A stretch of DNA of 64,000 nt from Ilex aquifolium (GCA_951799425.1 OX637393.1:26244744-26308743); one strand, 5' to 3'; numbered from the stretch's first letter, positions 15,201-25,337 are shown. Program-made: numbers and translations. Notes: a model not told the origin generated them from the sequence alone.

Positions 15201-16129
15201 AGATACAACTTGTAGAGCATTAATAAAGGATATAGAGTAAATAGTCCATTGCAGATAAAAGCTAAAATAAGTGTTTAGCTTAAAAAGGAAAGAGCTATTT
15301 CAAAAGCATCAGACTTAAATTTCTCTAAAAATGCCGTTGCATAAAAACCTCTGTTGCAAAATAATTTAAAAATGGCATCGGTGATGTGTCACCAAAACAC
15401 TCCCAAAAACAATTACTAAGACTAAAACAAGGATCAAAATTTGGTTATGTTCTCAGCTAGATGACCAAAATGTTTCGGTTATGGTGGAAATTGAAACTAA
15501 TCAGTGATGAAATATCAAAATTCTAATATTTTGGAATGTTTTGACAAATTTCAGAATGTTTCAGCCAATGTTTCGGAATCAAAATTCTAAATTTACTTCT
15601 ATTATTGAAAAGTTTTTGTTGCCGCTACTTCAAACTCTACACTGAAAGGAAATTGTAACATTAACTAAATGTCCTTTATTTAACGACTTCTACATATATT
15701 TAAATTTGAAGATGACAATTGTGAAATTTCTATGTTGGAAACTAATTTGGCATTCATTGGTTATGTCATTGTTAAAATTGTCCTGGTCTAGGCCAAGAGA
15801 GATCCAACCCCACTACATCGAGCTGCAAAGGTTTTGATTAATGCCCAAATAGAAAATGGAGACTTTCCGCAACAGGTAATGACTATTTGCATGCACACCC
15901 ACACATATACATGCGTTTAGAGAGAGAGAGAGAGAGAGAGAGAGATCTTCCTTATTATATGACGTCTTCTACTGATGTTGGCCTTTATTTTAATTTATGT
16001 TGACAGGAAATAATTGGAGTCTTCAACAAGAACTGTATGATAAGTTACTCTGCCTACAGAAATATTTTTCCCATATGGGCACTTGGGGAATATCTCAATC
16101 ATGTAGTATTACCTTCGAAGAAACTTTGA
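231..16129 (+). CDS. LAS1: Oxidosqualene cyclase, lanosterol synthase type (5' exon missing)
   Basis: Cyclises 2,3-oxidosqualene to a sterol precursor at the ER membrane. Exons: 231-416, 1016-1105, 3478-3672, 5078-5162, 6071-6237, 7412-7600, 8518-8631, 9125-9247, 9340-9462, 11381-11479, 12995-13051, 13135-13181, 13517-13660, 14424-14601, 14996-15076, 15792-15875, 16007-16129 (TGA). All introns are GT-AG and all phases agree, giving 694 codons plus stop with no internal stop. Family hallmarks seen: the MWCHCR motif (exon at 6071), the catalytic acid motif DCTAE (9439-9453), and repeated QW-type motifs such as [12 protein letters not shown]. Residue spacing implies about 66 missing N-terminal residues (exon 1, upstream of the window), for a total near 760, the usual length. 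Asn and Val replace the cycloartenol-synthase His477 and Ile481 while Tyr410 is kept: the lanosterol synthase pattern. Beta-amyrin synthase is less likely (MWCHCR rather than MWCYCR). The family call is near certain; product specificity is inferred from residues. Confidence 0.93.
840..894. repeat. Terminal fragment of a hAT-like element (LAS intron)
   Basis: The sequence ends in CTGGCTCCGCCCTAG after a CCCCAC motif. It resembles the right ends of the hAT elements at 43467-44153 and 55082-55774. No left end or target duplication was found, so this is probably a truncated relic. The rest of intron 417-1015 is AT-rich with no other recognisable feature. Confidence 0.3.
1205..1540. repeat. MITE-like inverted segment in LAS intron
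   Basis: The left part carries runs such as TTGACCCCCTTAATTATGA and the right part carries near-inverted runs around AGTTGAGGGAGGTCAA. The same style of sequence recurs in the intron at 13790-14210. Edges and target duplication were not resolved. Confidence 0.35.
1925..2070. repeat. Imperfect CAY trinucleotide repeat
   Basis: CAC, CAT and ACC triplets dominate about 145 bp inside the 2.4-kb intron 1106-3477. The reading frame through it encodes only a His/Thr-rich low-complexity string with no domain, so it is treated as a repeat, not a gene. Confidence 0.7.
2880..3312. mobile_element. 5'-truncated hAT-like element in LAS intron
   Basis: This stretch aligns by eye along its length with the right half of the hAT element at 55082-55774. 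Shared words include AAAAAGATAT(A/G)ATTAG, AATGAACTTTTAAG and GTGCCCACCCT. It ends in CTGGTTCCACCCCTG, the expected hAT terminus. No left end or 8-bp duplication was found. Confidence 0.5.
3932..4931. mobile_element. Foldback (long inverted repeat) element in LAS intron
   Basis: The left arm (about 3932-4290) is the reverse complement, with drift, of the right arm (about 4540-4915): TTTGTCACTTAATCACTCAGA on the left faces TCTGAGTGATTAAGTGACAAA on the right, and AT-rich stretches pair further in. The centre (4325-4490) carries an extra partial copy of the left arm. AATCTTCA flanks it at 3924-3931 and 4932-4939, a plausible 8-bp target duplication, although the left terminus lacks about 18 bp present on the right. 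It has no coding capacity. A related fragment lies at 49390-49602. Confidence 0.6.
5296..5514. mobile_element. Small inverted-repeat element (CAAGGAT family), copy 1
   Basis: Starts CAAGGATGAAAATTTTGTCT and ends with the near-inverse GATCCTTG. It has no coding capacity. It belongs to the same family as 8780-9029, which has the best-preserved ends. Confidence 0.55.
6300..7084. other. Intron sequence with no recognisable element
   Basis: This lies in the LAS intron 6238-7411. It is AT-rich and noncoding. Open frames on both strands show no family motif or codon pattern. Confidence 0.4.
7085..7246. mobile_element. Small inverted-repeat element (CAAGGAT family), copy 2, left end lost
   Basis: The internal words (TCTCGAAATGTTTCGGAATC; ACCGAAACAAAATTTCGATCC) match the copy at 8780-9029. 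The left terminus is missing or highly diverged. Confidence 0.45.
8780..9029. mobile_element. Small inverted-repeat element (CAAGGAT family), best copy
   Basis: A 250-bp AT-rich element with about 20-bp terminal inverted repeats, CAAGGATCAAAATTTTGTTT at the left and its inverse at the right. It is noncoding. It lies about 95 bp before a LAS exon. A clear target duplication was not identified, so the superfamily is undetermined. Confidence 0.65.
9421..9453 (+). other. Active-site segment deciding the cyclase product
   Basis: The codons read [12 protein letters not shown], starting one codon before this span. Counting from the catalytic Asp (AtCAS1 Asp483) places Asn at 477 and Val at 481. The Tyr equivalent to 410 is the second residue of the exon at 9125-9247 (GYNGSQLWD). 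Exactly 73 residues separate that Tyr from the Asp, as in AtCAS1, so the numbering transfers without gaps. In published mutagenesis of AtCAS1, His477Asn with Ile481Val shifts the product almost wholly to lanosterol. Confidence 0.85.
9941..10900. mobile_element. Nonautonomous Mutator-like element in LAS intron
   Basis: A 960-bp element with terminal inverted repeats of about 130 bp (GGGTGGG.CTATT outward ends, followed by CCCCACAAATCTCCATTC). It is flanked by a perfect 9-bp duplication TTTTTACTA at 9932-9940 and 10901-10909, the length typical of Mutator insertions. The core (about 10320-10660) is extremely T-rich. Its open frames are Phe-rich translations of that tract, not a transposase. It sits inside intron 9463-11380 and does not touch an exon. 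Confidence 0.88.
13380..13500. repeat. Small inverted-repeat element (CAAGGAT family), fragment
   Basis: Contains the internal words GAAATTCCTATGTTTTGAG and GTTTCGGTATGTTT shared with the copies at 8780-9029 and 15428-15605. Neither terminus is recognisable. Confidence 0.4.
13761..13878. repeat. 59-bp tandem duplication
   Basis: Two adjacent copies, starting at about 13761 and 13820, of a unit running from ATGC(A/G)TACTATTTAAATT to CACTTTAAACCCCT. They are nearly identical, so the duplication is recent. It lies in the LAS intron 13661-14423. Confidence 0.8.
13790..14212. mobile_element. MITE-like element in LAS intron
   Basis: The left end (CAAGTTACACTTTAAACCCC, then CCCCTCAACTAT) is mirrored on the right by TAGTTGAGGGGGTCAAGGTG and TGTAATTTTTCC. 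It has no coding capacity and its target site is unresolved. It overlaps the 59-bp duplication at its left edge. Confidence 0.5.
15428..15605. mobile_element. Small inverted-repeat element (CAAGGAT family), right end lost
   Basis: Begins CAAGGATCAAAATTTGGTT and shares ATGTTTCGGAATCAAAATTC with the best copy. The sequence diverges after about 15605. It lies in the LAS intron 15077-15791. Confidence 0.5.
15919..15945. repeat. (AG)n microsatellite
   Basis: An uninterrupted AG dinucleotide run in the last LAS intron (15876-16006). Confidence 0.9.
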
Positions 16130-16559
16130 ATGTGCAAAGTGACATGATAATCTTTGCTTTCATGTGTATACCTGTGTAAATGGAACGAATTCCAGCAACT
16201 CTGTAGTTTTGTGTCCTTAACCAGAAAAAATAGTAGGCACCCTTTGGAGTGCCATGTGGTGCCTATACTCAATGAAAATTTGCCACAACATTTGCTTGTG
16301 GGAACACGTGTAGATTTTTTCGAACTTTTTAATTGATTAGGAATATACAATAGTTTATGTGATGTGCAATTGCCATGTGGTGCGTGCCAAGCACTGAAAA
16401 AACAATCCGCGATGCGAGAAAGCATGTGCAGGTGACCACACAAAGGAAGAAATTGCAGCCCAAATTCGAATGAATGATGCTATATTGAATTGTACAACTA
16501 AATAGAACTTGGTTACAACACATTTAAATTTAAGTTACGACTTATAAAAGTCAATTAGG
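16130..16559. other. LAS 3' flank / probable 3' UTR
   Basis: Sequence directly after the stop codon. No strong AATAAA was seen; AATGAA occurs at about 16271. No gene is recognised here. Confidence 0.4.
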
Positions 16560-18250
16560 GTTTGTTGAGATCAATTTACTATTCAAAAAAAGTTAGGATT
16601 GTTAGGGATTTAGTGTTGGGATGATTGCATGAGTCACATACATGAAAAAGATTGTATAGGTATAAGGTTGAGTTTCAAGACTTGAAAATTAACATTTATT
16701 GGGATTTAAAGAGCTGAAATAAGATTTCATCAAATTTCATCACCTAATTAGGTTGGCAAGTTGATCTAGTGACCTAGACCTAGTGTCCCAATAGGTGATT
16801 AATTTGAGAGATCTATTTGTTTGGTTCCAATCTTGTTTTTGTGGCGTGATTGTAATTGACATGAGAATTTTTTTTTAGAAAAATGTTTTTATAAAATTAT
16901 TTTGTTAAAATTATGTTTTGAAAAATAATTTTAGGGTTCAACTACATTTGTCGCTTGGGCGAGGCCTTCATGGCTTCAACGAGGATTACAGTTATTCGTC
17001 TGATGAATTCCAATGGCTCACCCTGGCTTCGTGCTCGAGTGAGGTCAAGCACATTGAGGTGAAGCTACACGCGCTCAAGCGATTGCAAAATTACATATTT
17101 TGATTAGGGCTCTTTCTAAACTTGGATCAAATTTTCTTTGCTTATAAAAACTAAATTCGTAGAGGTTTTTAAGAGAAGTTTCATGAGTTTGAGGAGATCT
17201 TGTGAAGATTCTACACCTTGTCAAAAGCTTGTGAGTTTTTGATTAAAAACTCTAATGCTTTTCTTGTGTGTTTTTTGTTTCTACGTTTTTTAAACTTGGG
17301 TCAGATTTACTTTGATTATAAAAACTAAAATCCTGAAAGTTTTTTAAGAGAATTTTTCTGAAATTCTGAGCTTGAAGAGATCTTAACTTTGTGAAGATTT
17401 TACACCTTGTGGAGAGCTAATGAGTTTTTGATTAAAAACCCTAATACTTTCCTTATGTGTTTTTGCTCCTAGAAATCAATTGGGTGGTTGTTCATCTTGT
17501 TGATCCCATACCTAACCACTTGAGTATTTTTTAGAGAATATCGCTTCTTAATTTGTCCAAAAAGCCTTAAGATCAAGTCTTGCGAAGAACAAATCAGCAA
17601 CGGTCCATAGAGAGCATGATCTGAATGCAAACCGAGAGGAGTTGGTGTTCTTTGAGTTGAACGGCGAGCGGGAGGCTGTCAGGAAGATACAAGAGAATAA
17701 CTTACATTTAGTATGACTAGAGGGTTTATAAGTATTTACGTATGTATTGTTGATTTCAATAGTGGAGGGTTTAGGCTAGACTTGGTTCTTGTGAGGGTTT
17801 CCACGTAAAAATTGTGCGCTAAATACTGTGTGTAATTGATTCTTGGATTGTTTCAAGCATATGAGAGTGATATATCATAATATATTGATCATAAGTGCAT
17901 TGAATGATCCATAATGATGATTGACTTATAATTTAGTTGTAATCACAAAATTTATTATTAATTAGTTGATTAAATATGAATTTAGGTCAAAAATTTTTAA
18001 CTGCTAATTGATTCTGCACAAACGTATTCATCCTCTAGATTTATTGGCGTATAATATAGACGATTGATCCTTGTTTTTTTATTGGTGTCGTATTATTCAA
18101 TCGGGGACACCTCAAAGATAAATCCTAAACAATAGAATAGATCTCAAATAATCTTACTGTGTCTTGACCTTCCTGGATTGAGTCGTAACCTCACGTTCAT
18201 TTTATTGTAACTTTCGGTATGATACCGAAAAATAATTTTTAAGTATTGTA
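16560..18250. mobile_element. LTR-like retroelement remnant
   Basis: Noncoding sequence with the feel of a retrotransposon LTR or leader: a GC-richer block at 16935-17090 in AT-rich surroundings, then repeated CTTTGATTATAAAAACTAAA-like units. The segment of about 180 bp at 17120-17280 is repeated in diverged form at 17300-17475 (both contain GAGTTTTTGATTAAAAAC). There is no reading frame, primer site or clear terminus, so the assignment is tentative. Confidence 0.3.
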
Positions 18251-18610
18251 ATCTTTTCCTAAATATTAAATGATATTATAAAAGTTTGAACTTGTCATCT
18301 AAAGAGAAGTTTTAATATGTGAAGAAATATGCGGGGTTCGACATTTCAAATATAGCAAAAAATATGAAATTGTCGCATGGCAGAAAACAATGTTCTATGA
18401 AACAGACGTTCAAGGCTTACATTAGACGAGGTTAGCCATTTTTTATGGTCGTTAAGTGGTTTCAAATGGCAATTTATTGAAGGACTAGTTATTGCATGTG
18501 CCTGAAAGCACATAGTAATAAAAAATGGTAAATAATAAACATATTTGTATTCATATCCAAAATCAAATTACAAACATAGAAGAGAGATAAATGAATTTAA
18601 GTATCGGTTG

Positions 18611-18840
18611 TAGTGGGGGTGAGAAGTGGTGGTGGTAGGAGACGGTGATGGTTGTGAGTGACAATGATCGTGGTGGCGGCGACGGTGACGGAGACGATGG
18701 TGGTGGTGGAGGCGGTGGCAGCAGCAACGACGGTGGCGGTGACGGCGGCGACGACGGCGACGGCGACGACGACAATGATGGTGGTGGTGGCGGCGGCAAC
18801 GGTGGTGGCGGTGGCGGTGGTAGAGGTATTGGTGGGGCAG
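18611..18840. repeat. GGN (GGT/GGC/GAC) trinucleotide repeat
   Basis: About 230 bp built almost entirely of GGT, GGC, GAC and GGA triplets. Several frames on both strands are open purely because of composition (Gly/Asp-rich or Pro/Ser-rich strings). It has no start context, splice structure or family match. Confidence 0.85.
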
Positions 18841-18869
18841 TTTCAATCACTATTTTTTTTTTAAAGTAC

Positions 18870-20530
18870 TTATGAGAAATAATTTTTAGAAGTACTTTTA
18901 AAAAGTCACTCCAAATACACCTTTAGGGGCCTATTTTTCCTATTAAATTTAGGGTGTTAATATTAGCCGTTAGATTAACTTTAAAGTAAAATTTAAAACG
19001 ACCTGAACCGCGAAAAGCAAAAATCATTTTGTTTATCTTTTGAAATTTGAATTGTAAGCTACTTACTATATAGATAAGTATGGCAATAGTCACGTGCGAC
19101 AGTGGAGATCTGAAGTTTGAAACTGCAGGACTCATTCAAAAATACTCTCAATTGGCCTTCTTTTGGTAAATTTAGAAGATTAGAAGTGATGAAAAAGAAA
19201 AAAGAAAATGTACTTTTTATTAGCACTTGTACACATCACTTACCAACAACAAAGCAAGTTAATCATGTCTGGTCATGATTTGTTTCCATTTCATGTATTT
19301 TAGTTACATGTGTAGAATCTTCCAGCAACTATAAATTGTATCGTAGGCACAATGTAATGTATAAAGCATTATTTTATTCATTCCTCTATTAACTTCATAC
19401 TTGTCAACCGAATATATTCATATATTAAATTAGAGTACACTTTTTTTTTTCCAAATCTCGAAAACTGCGTACAATTCATTAAGTTTAAGTTAAATTTCTC
19501 CTTAATTCCTTTCATCGCGATACAATTAGAGAAACAATGATGCAATCATCATTTAATTTTGAGTAATGTTATTTGAACTTATAAATTTGATCTAAATTGC
19601 TGACTTAATAATGTGCTTCAGTAGAATCATTAAATCAACACAAAGTTCTAATGTTTGATGAAACCCAAAATTAATCTAAATATTATAATGAATTAAGTCA
19701 GCAAATTAGATCAATAAATTAAGTTCCAATAGTATTGCTCTTTAATTTTTTGGCAAAATTAGTTAAGCTTATACTTCATGGCGTTGAGAAATTTATTATT
19801 TAAAATAGCAAAAAAATACTTTTGAGTTAACGCATTTTGACCTTTTATAGTTAATCATGTTTTGTGGGGTTACGAACTACAATTTTTTTTTAAAAATGAC
19901 CAAAGACAACTAGTTATAGTGTATTAGATAAAAGATATGTATCATTTTCGATCAATATTCATGCAACTCAGAACATTTAACATCTGTTTTAATCAAATTC
20001 AAAATAAAAATATTTACTTTTGGAGGTTAGTGGATCATGAATTTCCTAAAAATAAAAAAGAACAAGACTAGTATACTAATTTTCAGACAAGTAAAATGGA
20101 GCAAATGTATTCAATTAAATTAAAATAAAATCTCATACTGGTACATATGTAAGGGCATACAAAATTAGGGCCTCTCATCCATGAGTGGTTCCGCCACAAC
20201 TGGTTATGTTGTCCTTTGAATTTAGGAGTGTTGGGAATTGTATACTATTTTTTTTGGGAGGGGGAGGGGGAGGGAGAGGAGGACTTGAATCCTTGATCTC
20301 AAGAAGGCAAAATCTTCACAAGGTAAGGAGTACCATTGGACCAAAGACCCATTTGGTTTGGAAATTGTATACTATATACGAAAGCGTAGGATCAAATATA
20401 TACATTTTCACTTTAATCTCAAATTGTTTGAAGATGTTCCACGTTTCTTTAGAATCTGAAGACCGTCTTTTCCTTAATTACTCGAACAGTTTGGTGTCGT
20501 TACATAAGACGAATCAACAATAGTTTTTTC
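18870..20530. other. Intergenic, no feature recognised
   Basis: AT-rich sequence without coding signals on either strand. A short GGGAGGGGGAGGG purine run occurs near 20257-20280. It is followed by text resembling a degenerate small retroelement (GGACTTGAATCCTTGATCTC), too weak to assign. Confidence 0.4.
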
Positions 20531-20534
20531 ATAG

Positions 20535-21913
20535 CACAAAAACCTTTCAACTTTATGTAGGGATAGAGAGAGAGAAAATACGAGAATTTGAGGTTAGTTT
20601 TTCTAATAATGTCCGTTGGTTGCCTTAGAGTTTATATAGGCAACCAATAGGTGCTTGGAGAGGGACATGTATGTTAGTAGTTTAACATACACATCCTTTA
20701 GGTGGCAAAGGACTCCTCCAAGAGTCATGCCCCATGGACATTCTCTATTTGGGTCAATCCACCATGGGTGCCTCGGGTCTCTGACCCAAACCAAATATAT
20801 AACATTTCTCAATCGCACACAATGGGTATACCACTGACATATCTCTCAATCCATCATATATATCAACGTCAATTCATACATGCTAATTGGTCGTGCGATT
20901 GGTAAGCACACTTGCAATTTGGCAGTTGTACACTAGAAATTCTACAGAGCTAGTATAGAGACATCAACCCTAAAAAATAAAAAAAATGGTGTCGCAAGTA
21001 CTTAAGACCCATTCGGATACACCATATTCAAACATTTCTACTCCCTCATAATACAAGAGCATGCTTACCCCCTCAAAAGTTTTGCTTATATATTCACCGT
21101 TTGTCATTATCTAAACTAGTGTCCAAAGTTGTTGACAGTGAATATATCACGGGATATTCTGAATGGTCTTCCTTTCGCCCTCATGTGACTTAATTTAGAA
21201 TTAACCACTTTCTAGAAATGTCTCGGAAGACTGAATCACTCATGACCGAAGGTAACATGCCAAAGTAACTGAGCATTAATTCTTTCACTTCATGACATAG
21301 TCCAAAGCCAAAGAGTACATAGAATATTGGGTTATACAAAATAACATGGTCATGTAAAAATGACTCGAAGGACTCACATGGTGAGGAAATAGGGATCCAT
21401 TCCTTCATCTCCTTAATTGGTCGCTAAGCACATGTAGTATAAAATACATACTACGGTGGAGTGTCTCTATCTGAATGAGAGTGTATGTCATAATCATACA
21501 TTGTACAGATCTTAGTCTAGTCACTTTGCAAGCGTCTAACCCGAGTTCTCTATTTGCTCGCCCTTCCAAGGCGTCAAATTAAGATTTAGTATCTAGCTAA
21601 TCCACAAACGCAAGCATAATGGATATGGAGTTATGTCCATTATTGATCCTCAAATGTTAGATCTCATTTTTTATGCAAAACAAAACGATAATATATACTA
21701 GAGTATCTCATCTTTGCTCGCCATCTCAACCACCAAAGGCGATTGCTTGTGTGAGTAAGCCAATCACACTTGCTGACATACTTAATGTGTGTGCTTTCTA
21801 AAAATACCCATGTAATCAAGCAATATGACATTTAATTGCAAATAACCATGAATTAATATTCCAAAAATGTCAATACAAATGACTCTGTGATTCATACAAT
21901 TTCTAGCACATAA
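20535..21913 (-). mobile_element. Ty1/copia 3' noncoding region and LTR-like sequence
   Basis: Lies directly downstream, on the minus strand, of the RNase H fragment at 21914-22094, so it should hold the 3' untranslated region and 3' LTR. A TATATAAA box on the minus strand at about 20632-20639, in a CCTATATAAACTCTAAGG context, supports an LTR promoter. Exact LTR edges were not resolved. Confidence 0.5.
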
Positions 21914-22094
21914 TCAATACCTATGAAGTACTGGAGTTTTAACATGATCCATATACGCATCTCTAGCTATAGGTTTAGTTAGGGGGTCTGCAATCATCTG
22001 AGTTGTAGGTATGTGCTTCAAGATCGCTTCCTTTTGTGCAATCATGTCTCTAATATAATGATATATTAAATTATGTGTTTGGTTTTTCAATGAT
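21914..22094 (-). pseudogene. Ty1/copia Pol C-terminus (RNase H end)
   Basis: The minus-strand reading contains HYIRDMIAQ, then KHIPTTQMIADPLTKP, and ends ...HRY-stop at 21914. It is the conserved tail of copia RNase H, where the (T/A)DxLTKP motif is typical. About 60 residues are open. The upstream part is lost where the copia sequence abuts a plus-strand gypsy element near 22095-22105. Confidence 0.85.
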
Positions 22095-22105
22095 ACTTAG
22101 GGTCC

Positions 22106-24410
22106 TTAGCAATTGATGATCAAGAGAAAACTACTTTTACATGTCATTTTGACACTTTTGCTTATAAAAGAATGTCATTTGGATTGTGTAATGCTCCATC
22201 CACTTTTCAGCATTGTATGTTGAGTATCTTTAGTGATATGGTGGAGCGATTTTTGGAAATTTTTATGGATGATTTTTCTGTATATGGTGATTCGTTTGAA
22301 TTGTGTTTAGAATATCTTGAAAAAGTCCTTACTCGATGTGAGGAAACAAATTTTGTTTTGCATTGAGAAAAGTGTCATTTCATGGTCACACAGGGCATTG
22401 TTTTAGGACATGTAGTTTCTACAGAGGGAATTGAAGTTGACAAGTCCAAAATTGATTTAATAGCCAATCTCCCTCCACCTAAGACTGTAAAAGATGTTCG
22501 ATCCTTTCTAGGTCACTCAGGATTCTATAGAAGATTCATTAAAGACTTTAGTTTAATTTTTAGACCAATGTGTAATCTTTTATATCATGATGTATCATAT
22601 GATTGGAATAATGCATGTCAATCAGCATTTGATAAACTTAAAGGCATGCTTATTTCTGCACCAATTATGCAACCTCCTGATTGGTCTTTACCTTTTAAAT
22701 TAATGTGTGATGCTAGTGACTATGCAGTAGGCGCTATTCAAGGTCAGAGGAAAGATAAAAAACCCTATGTGATTTACTATGCGAGCAAAATTTTGAATGA
22801 TACACAGATGAATTATTCTACCACAAAAAAAGAATCGCTTGTTGTAGTGTTTGTTTTAGATAAATTTCGATCATATTTAGTTGGATTCTCAACTGTTGTG
22901 TTTACTGGTCATGCAGCCTTGAAATATCTACTTACTAAGAGAGATGCTAAACCACGTCTCTTACGATGAATATTAATACTACAAGAATTTGATCTTATCA
23001 TTAAAGACAAGAAAAGAGTTAAAAATGTTGTAGTTGATCATTTATCAAGGCTGAATTATGATACAAAGGAAGAGTTAATACCAATCAAAGAAATCTTTCC
23101 AGATGAGCAGCTATTTGCAGTAACAGAAGTACCATGTATGCTGATATAGCAAATTATTTAGCCACATGTACTATTCCTTTTCATTATACCTGGACTGACA
23201 AAAATAAAATTTTAAGAGAGGTACGTAATTTTTTTTGGGAAGACCCCTAAAGATTAAATAATAAGGCGTTGTATACCCAATCATGAAATCGGTCAAGTCA
23301 TTTTATTTTGTCATTCTGGAGCTTGTGTAGGACATTTTTCTTCAAAGAAAACCGTTGCTAAAATTTTGCAGTGTTAATTTTATTAGTCCACTCTTTTTAA
23401 AGATGTACATGTCTTTTGTCTAAAATGTGACAAATGTCAAAGAATGAGGAATATTTCAAAAAGAAACATGATGCCTTTAAAATCCATCTTGATTATTGAA
23501 ATTTTTTATTGTTGGGTCATCGATTTTATGGAACCATTTCCCCCATCTTTTGGACATCTGTACATTTTGGTTGCCATTGATTATGTTCCTAAATGGGTAG
23601 AGGCTATTTCTTGTCGAAACAATGATCACCACACAGTAATCAGGTTTTTAAAAGAAAATATTTTGTTTAGATTTGGAATTCCTCGAACCATTATAAGTGA
23701 TGGGAGAATACATTTTTGTAACAAAGTTTTTGAAAATCAAATGAAAAAATATTTGATTTCTCACAAACTATTTGCCCCTTATCATCCCCAGAGAAATGGA
23801 CAAGCTGAATTGGCCAATAGGGAGATAAAATATATTTTGAAAAAACACAGTCTATCCAGATCGCAAGGATTGGTCTTTGAGACTGACTGATGCGCTTTGG
23901 ACCTATTGAACTGTATACAAAATTATTTTGGGAATGTCTCCTTATCGGCTAGTTTATGGTAAACCATGTCACTTGCCTGTGGAATTGGAACATTGAGCAT
24001 ATTGGGCAATCAAAATGATGAATTTTGATATTGACAAAGCAAGTGCATCCCGCAAACTTCAGATTAATGAATTGGAATAACTGAGAAATGAAGCACATGA
24101 AAATGCAAAGATTGCCAAGTCCATAATAAAAATTTTACGTGATAAGAATATTGTGTGGAAGTCCTTTGTGCCCTCTCAAAAAGTCATGTTATATAATTCA
24201 AGGCTTCGCCTATTTCCTGGAAAGTTAAGGTCAAGATGGATAGACCCCTACATTGTCAAATAAGTTTTTGAACATGGGGCAATTGAAATTGAGAATCCAT
24301 TAACTAAATTTTTTTTGAAAGTAAATGGTCAAAGGCTTAATCCATATCATAATGGTTTTGTTCAAAATATGGGTTCCATTCAGTTAATGGAACTAGTATA
24401 TGTACCTTGA
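22106..24410 (+). pseudogene. Ty3/gypsy (Athila-like) pol: partial RT, RNase H, integrase
   Basis: Starts mid reverse transcriptase (DDQEKTTFTCHFDTFAYKRM, then FGLCNAPSTFQ). The catalytic MDD in FMDDFSVYG lies near 22267. The connection and RNase H follow (FLGHSGFYRRFIKDF; LMCDASDYAVGA; HAALKYLL). A degenerate integrase zinc finger (HSGACVGHF...CDKCQRM) precedes the integrase core, whose D, D and E candidates lie in VIDFMEP, IISDGRIHF and GQAELANREIK. The C-terminal part ends with GQRLNPYHNG. It is broken by stops at 22364, 22967, 23157 and elsewhere, and by frameshifts including one near a run of A at 23839. The RT N-terminus, protease and gag are absent. The element is dead. Confidence 0.93.
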
Positions 24411-24576
24411 AAAGCTTGTATAAATGTTTGAATGTAAATAGTAGTACTAATTATTTGCTGTTTGCTTTTACAGATTTGGGTTTTGCACTATGGATTTGTC
24501 TCGCATCCAGATCTTATTAGCAATTGTCTATAATTTCACTTTATAATGCCATACATTGAAGACAATGTTAAATTTA

Positions 24577-24590
24577 GGTTGGGGGAGGGA
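24577..24590 (+). promoter_or_regulatory. Polypurine-tract-like site after gypsy pol
   Basis: The purine run GGTTGGGGGAGGGA lies about 170 bp after the pol stop, where Athila-type elements carry such a tract. The flanks 24411-24576 and 24591-25226 show no gene. Confidence 0.5.
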
Positions 24591-25235
24591 ACAATCCATA
24601 TTCGTCTTTGTGATCGGCAGATATTAAAGAACCGGATAGTGAGCCTTTTGTAATTTTTTTTTCAAAAATTTCAAAAATGGATGAAAAACTTTTTTGGTTT
24701 AGTTTGGGTATGTTACATATTTTTCCGAAAGATATACATTCTTTGATCATAGCAAAAACAAAGGTTGTAAGAAAGTTAGAAATTTTTGGTAGTCAAGTAA
24801 AACCTTTGTGTGGAAAAAGTTTATTTTCCAAACGCCGATGAGCAAATCGACTCGATGGATGTGTAAAATGCGGTCGATTAATGCATATGAGAGAATTTAA
24901 TCAATGTGCCGAACAAATTTTAGGTCGAGCATTTGATCGACTTGATTGGATTAAGTATGAGCAGAGTTAGGATTACCTTGAGGCGCCATCCTATTTCAGT
25001 CCCATGCTTTCAAGATATGTTCGACAAGAAATTAATCGGTTCACTGATGTTTTTGATTTAGAATATTCTGATTAAATTTACTAATGATCAGGGATGTATA
25101 ATCTTAGGATTTATATAAATGTATATAAATATAGGATGATTTAATGTATTAATGTAGAATTTAAGTTTATTACTTAGTTAAATATGTAAATATTTCAATT
25201 TAAAACTGATTATCTGTAACTGCAGGGTGAAAACT

Positions 25236-25323
25236 GAAGCTGAAAACTTGGAGGAGATCAAGGGTCAGCACTGGAAGCCGAAGCTGAAAACTTGGAGGAG
25301 ATCAATGGTCAGCACTGGAAGCC
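25236..25323. repeat. 44-bp tandem repeat, two copies
   Basis: A unit running from GAAGCTGAAAACTTGGAGGA to CAGCACTGGAAGCC occurs twice at exact 44-bp spacing (25236 and 25280), directly upstream of a TATA-like box. Confidence 0.85.
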
Positions 25324-25337
25324 TAAGGAGAAATCTA

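Noticed and set aside
231..16129. Assignment as beta-amyrin synthase or cycloartenol synthase
   Set aside because: MWCHCR argues against beta-amyrin synthases (MWCYCR). Asn477 and Val481 argue against cycloartenol synthase. The call could still be overturned by phylogeny or assay.
18563..18875. Pro-rich and Gly-rich ORFs on both strands
   Set aside because: They arise from the GGN repeat. Overlapping frames are all open because of composition.
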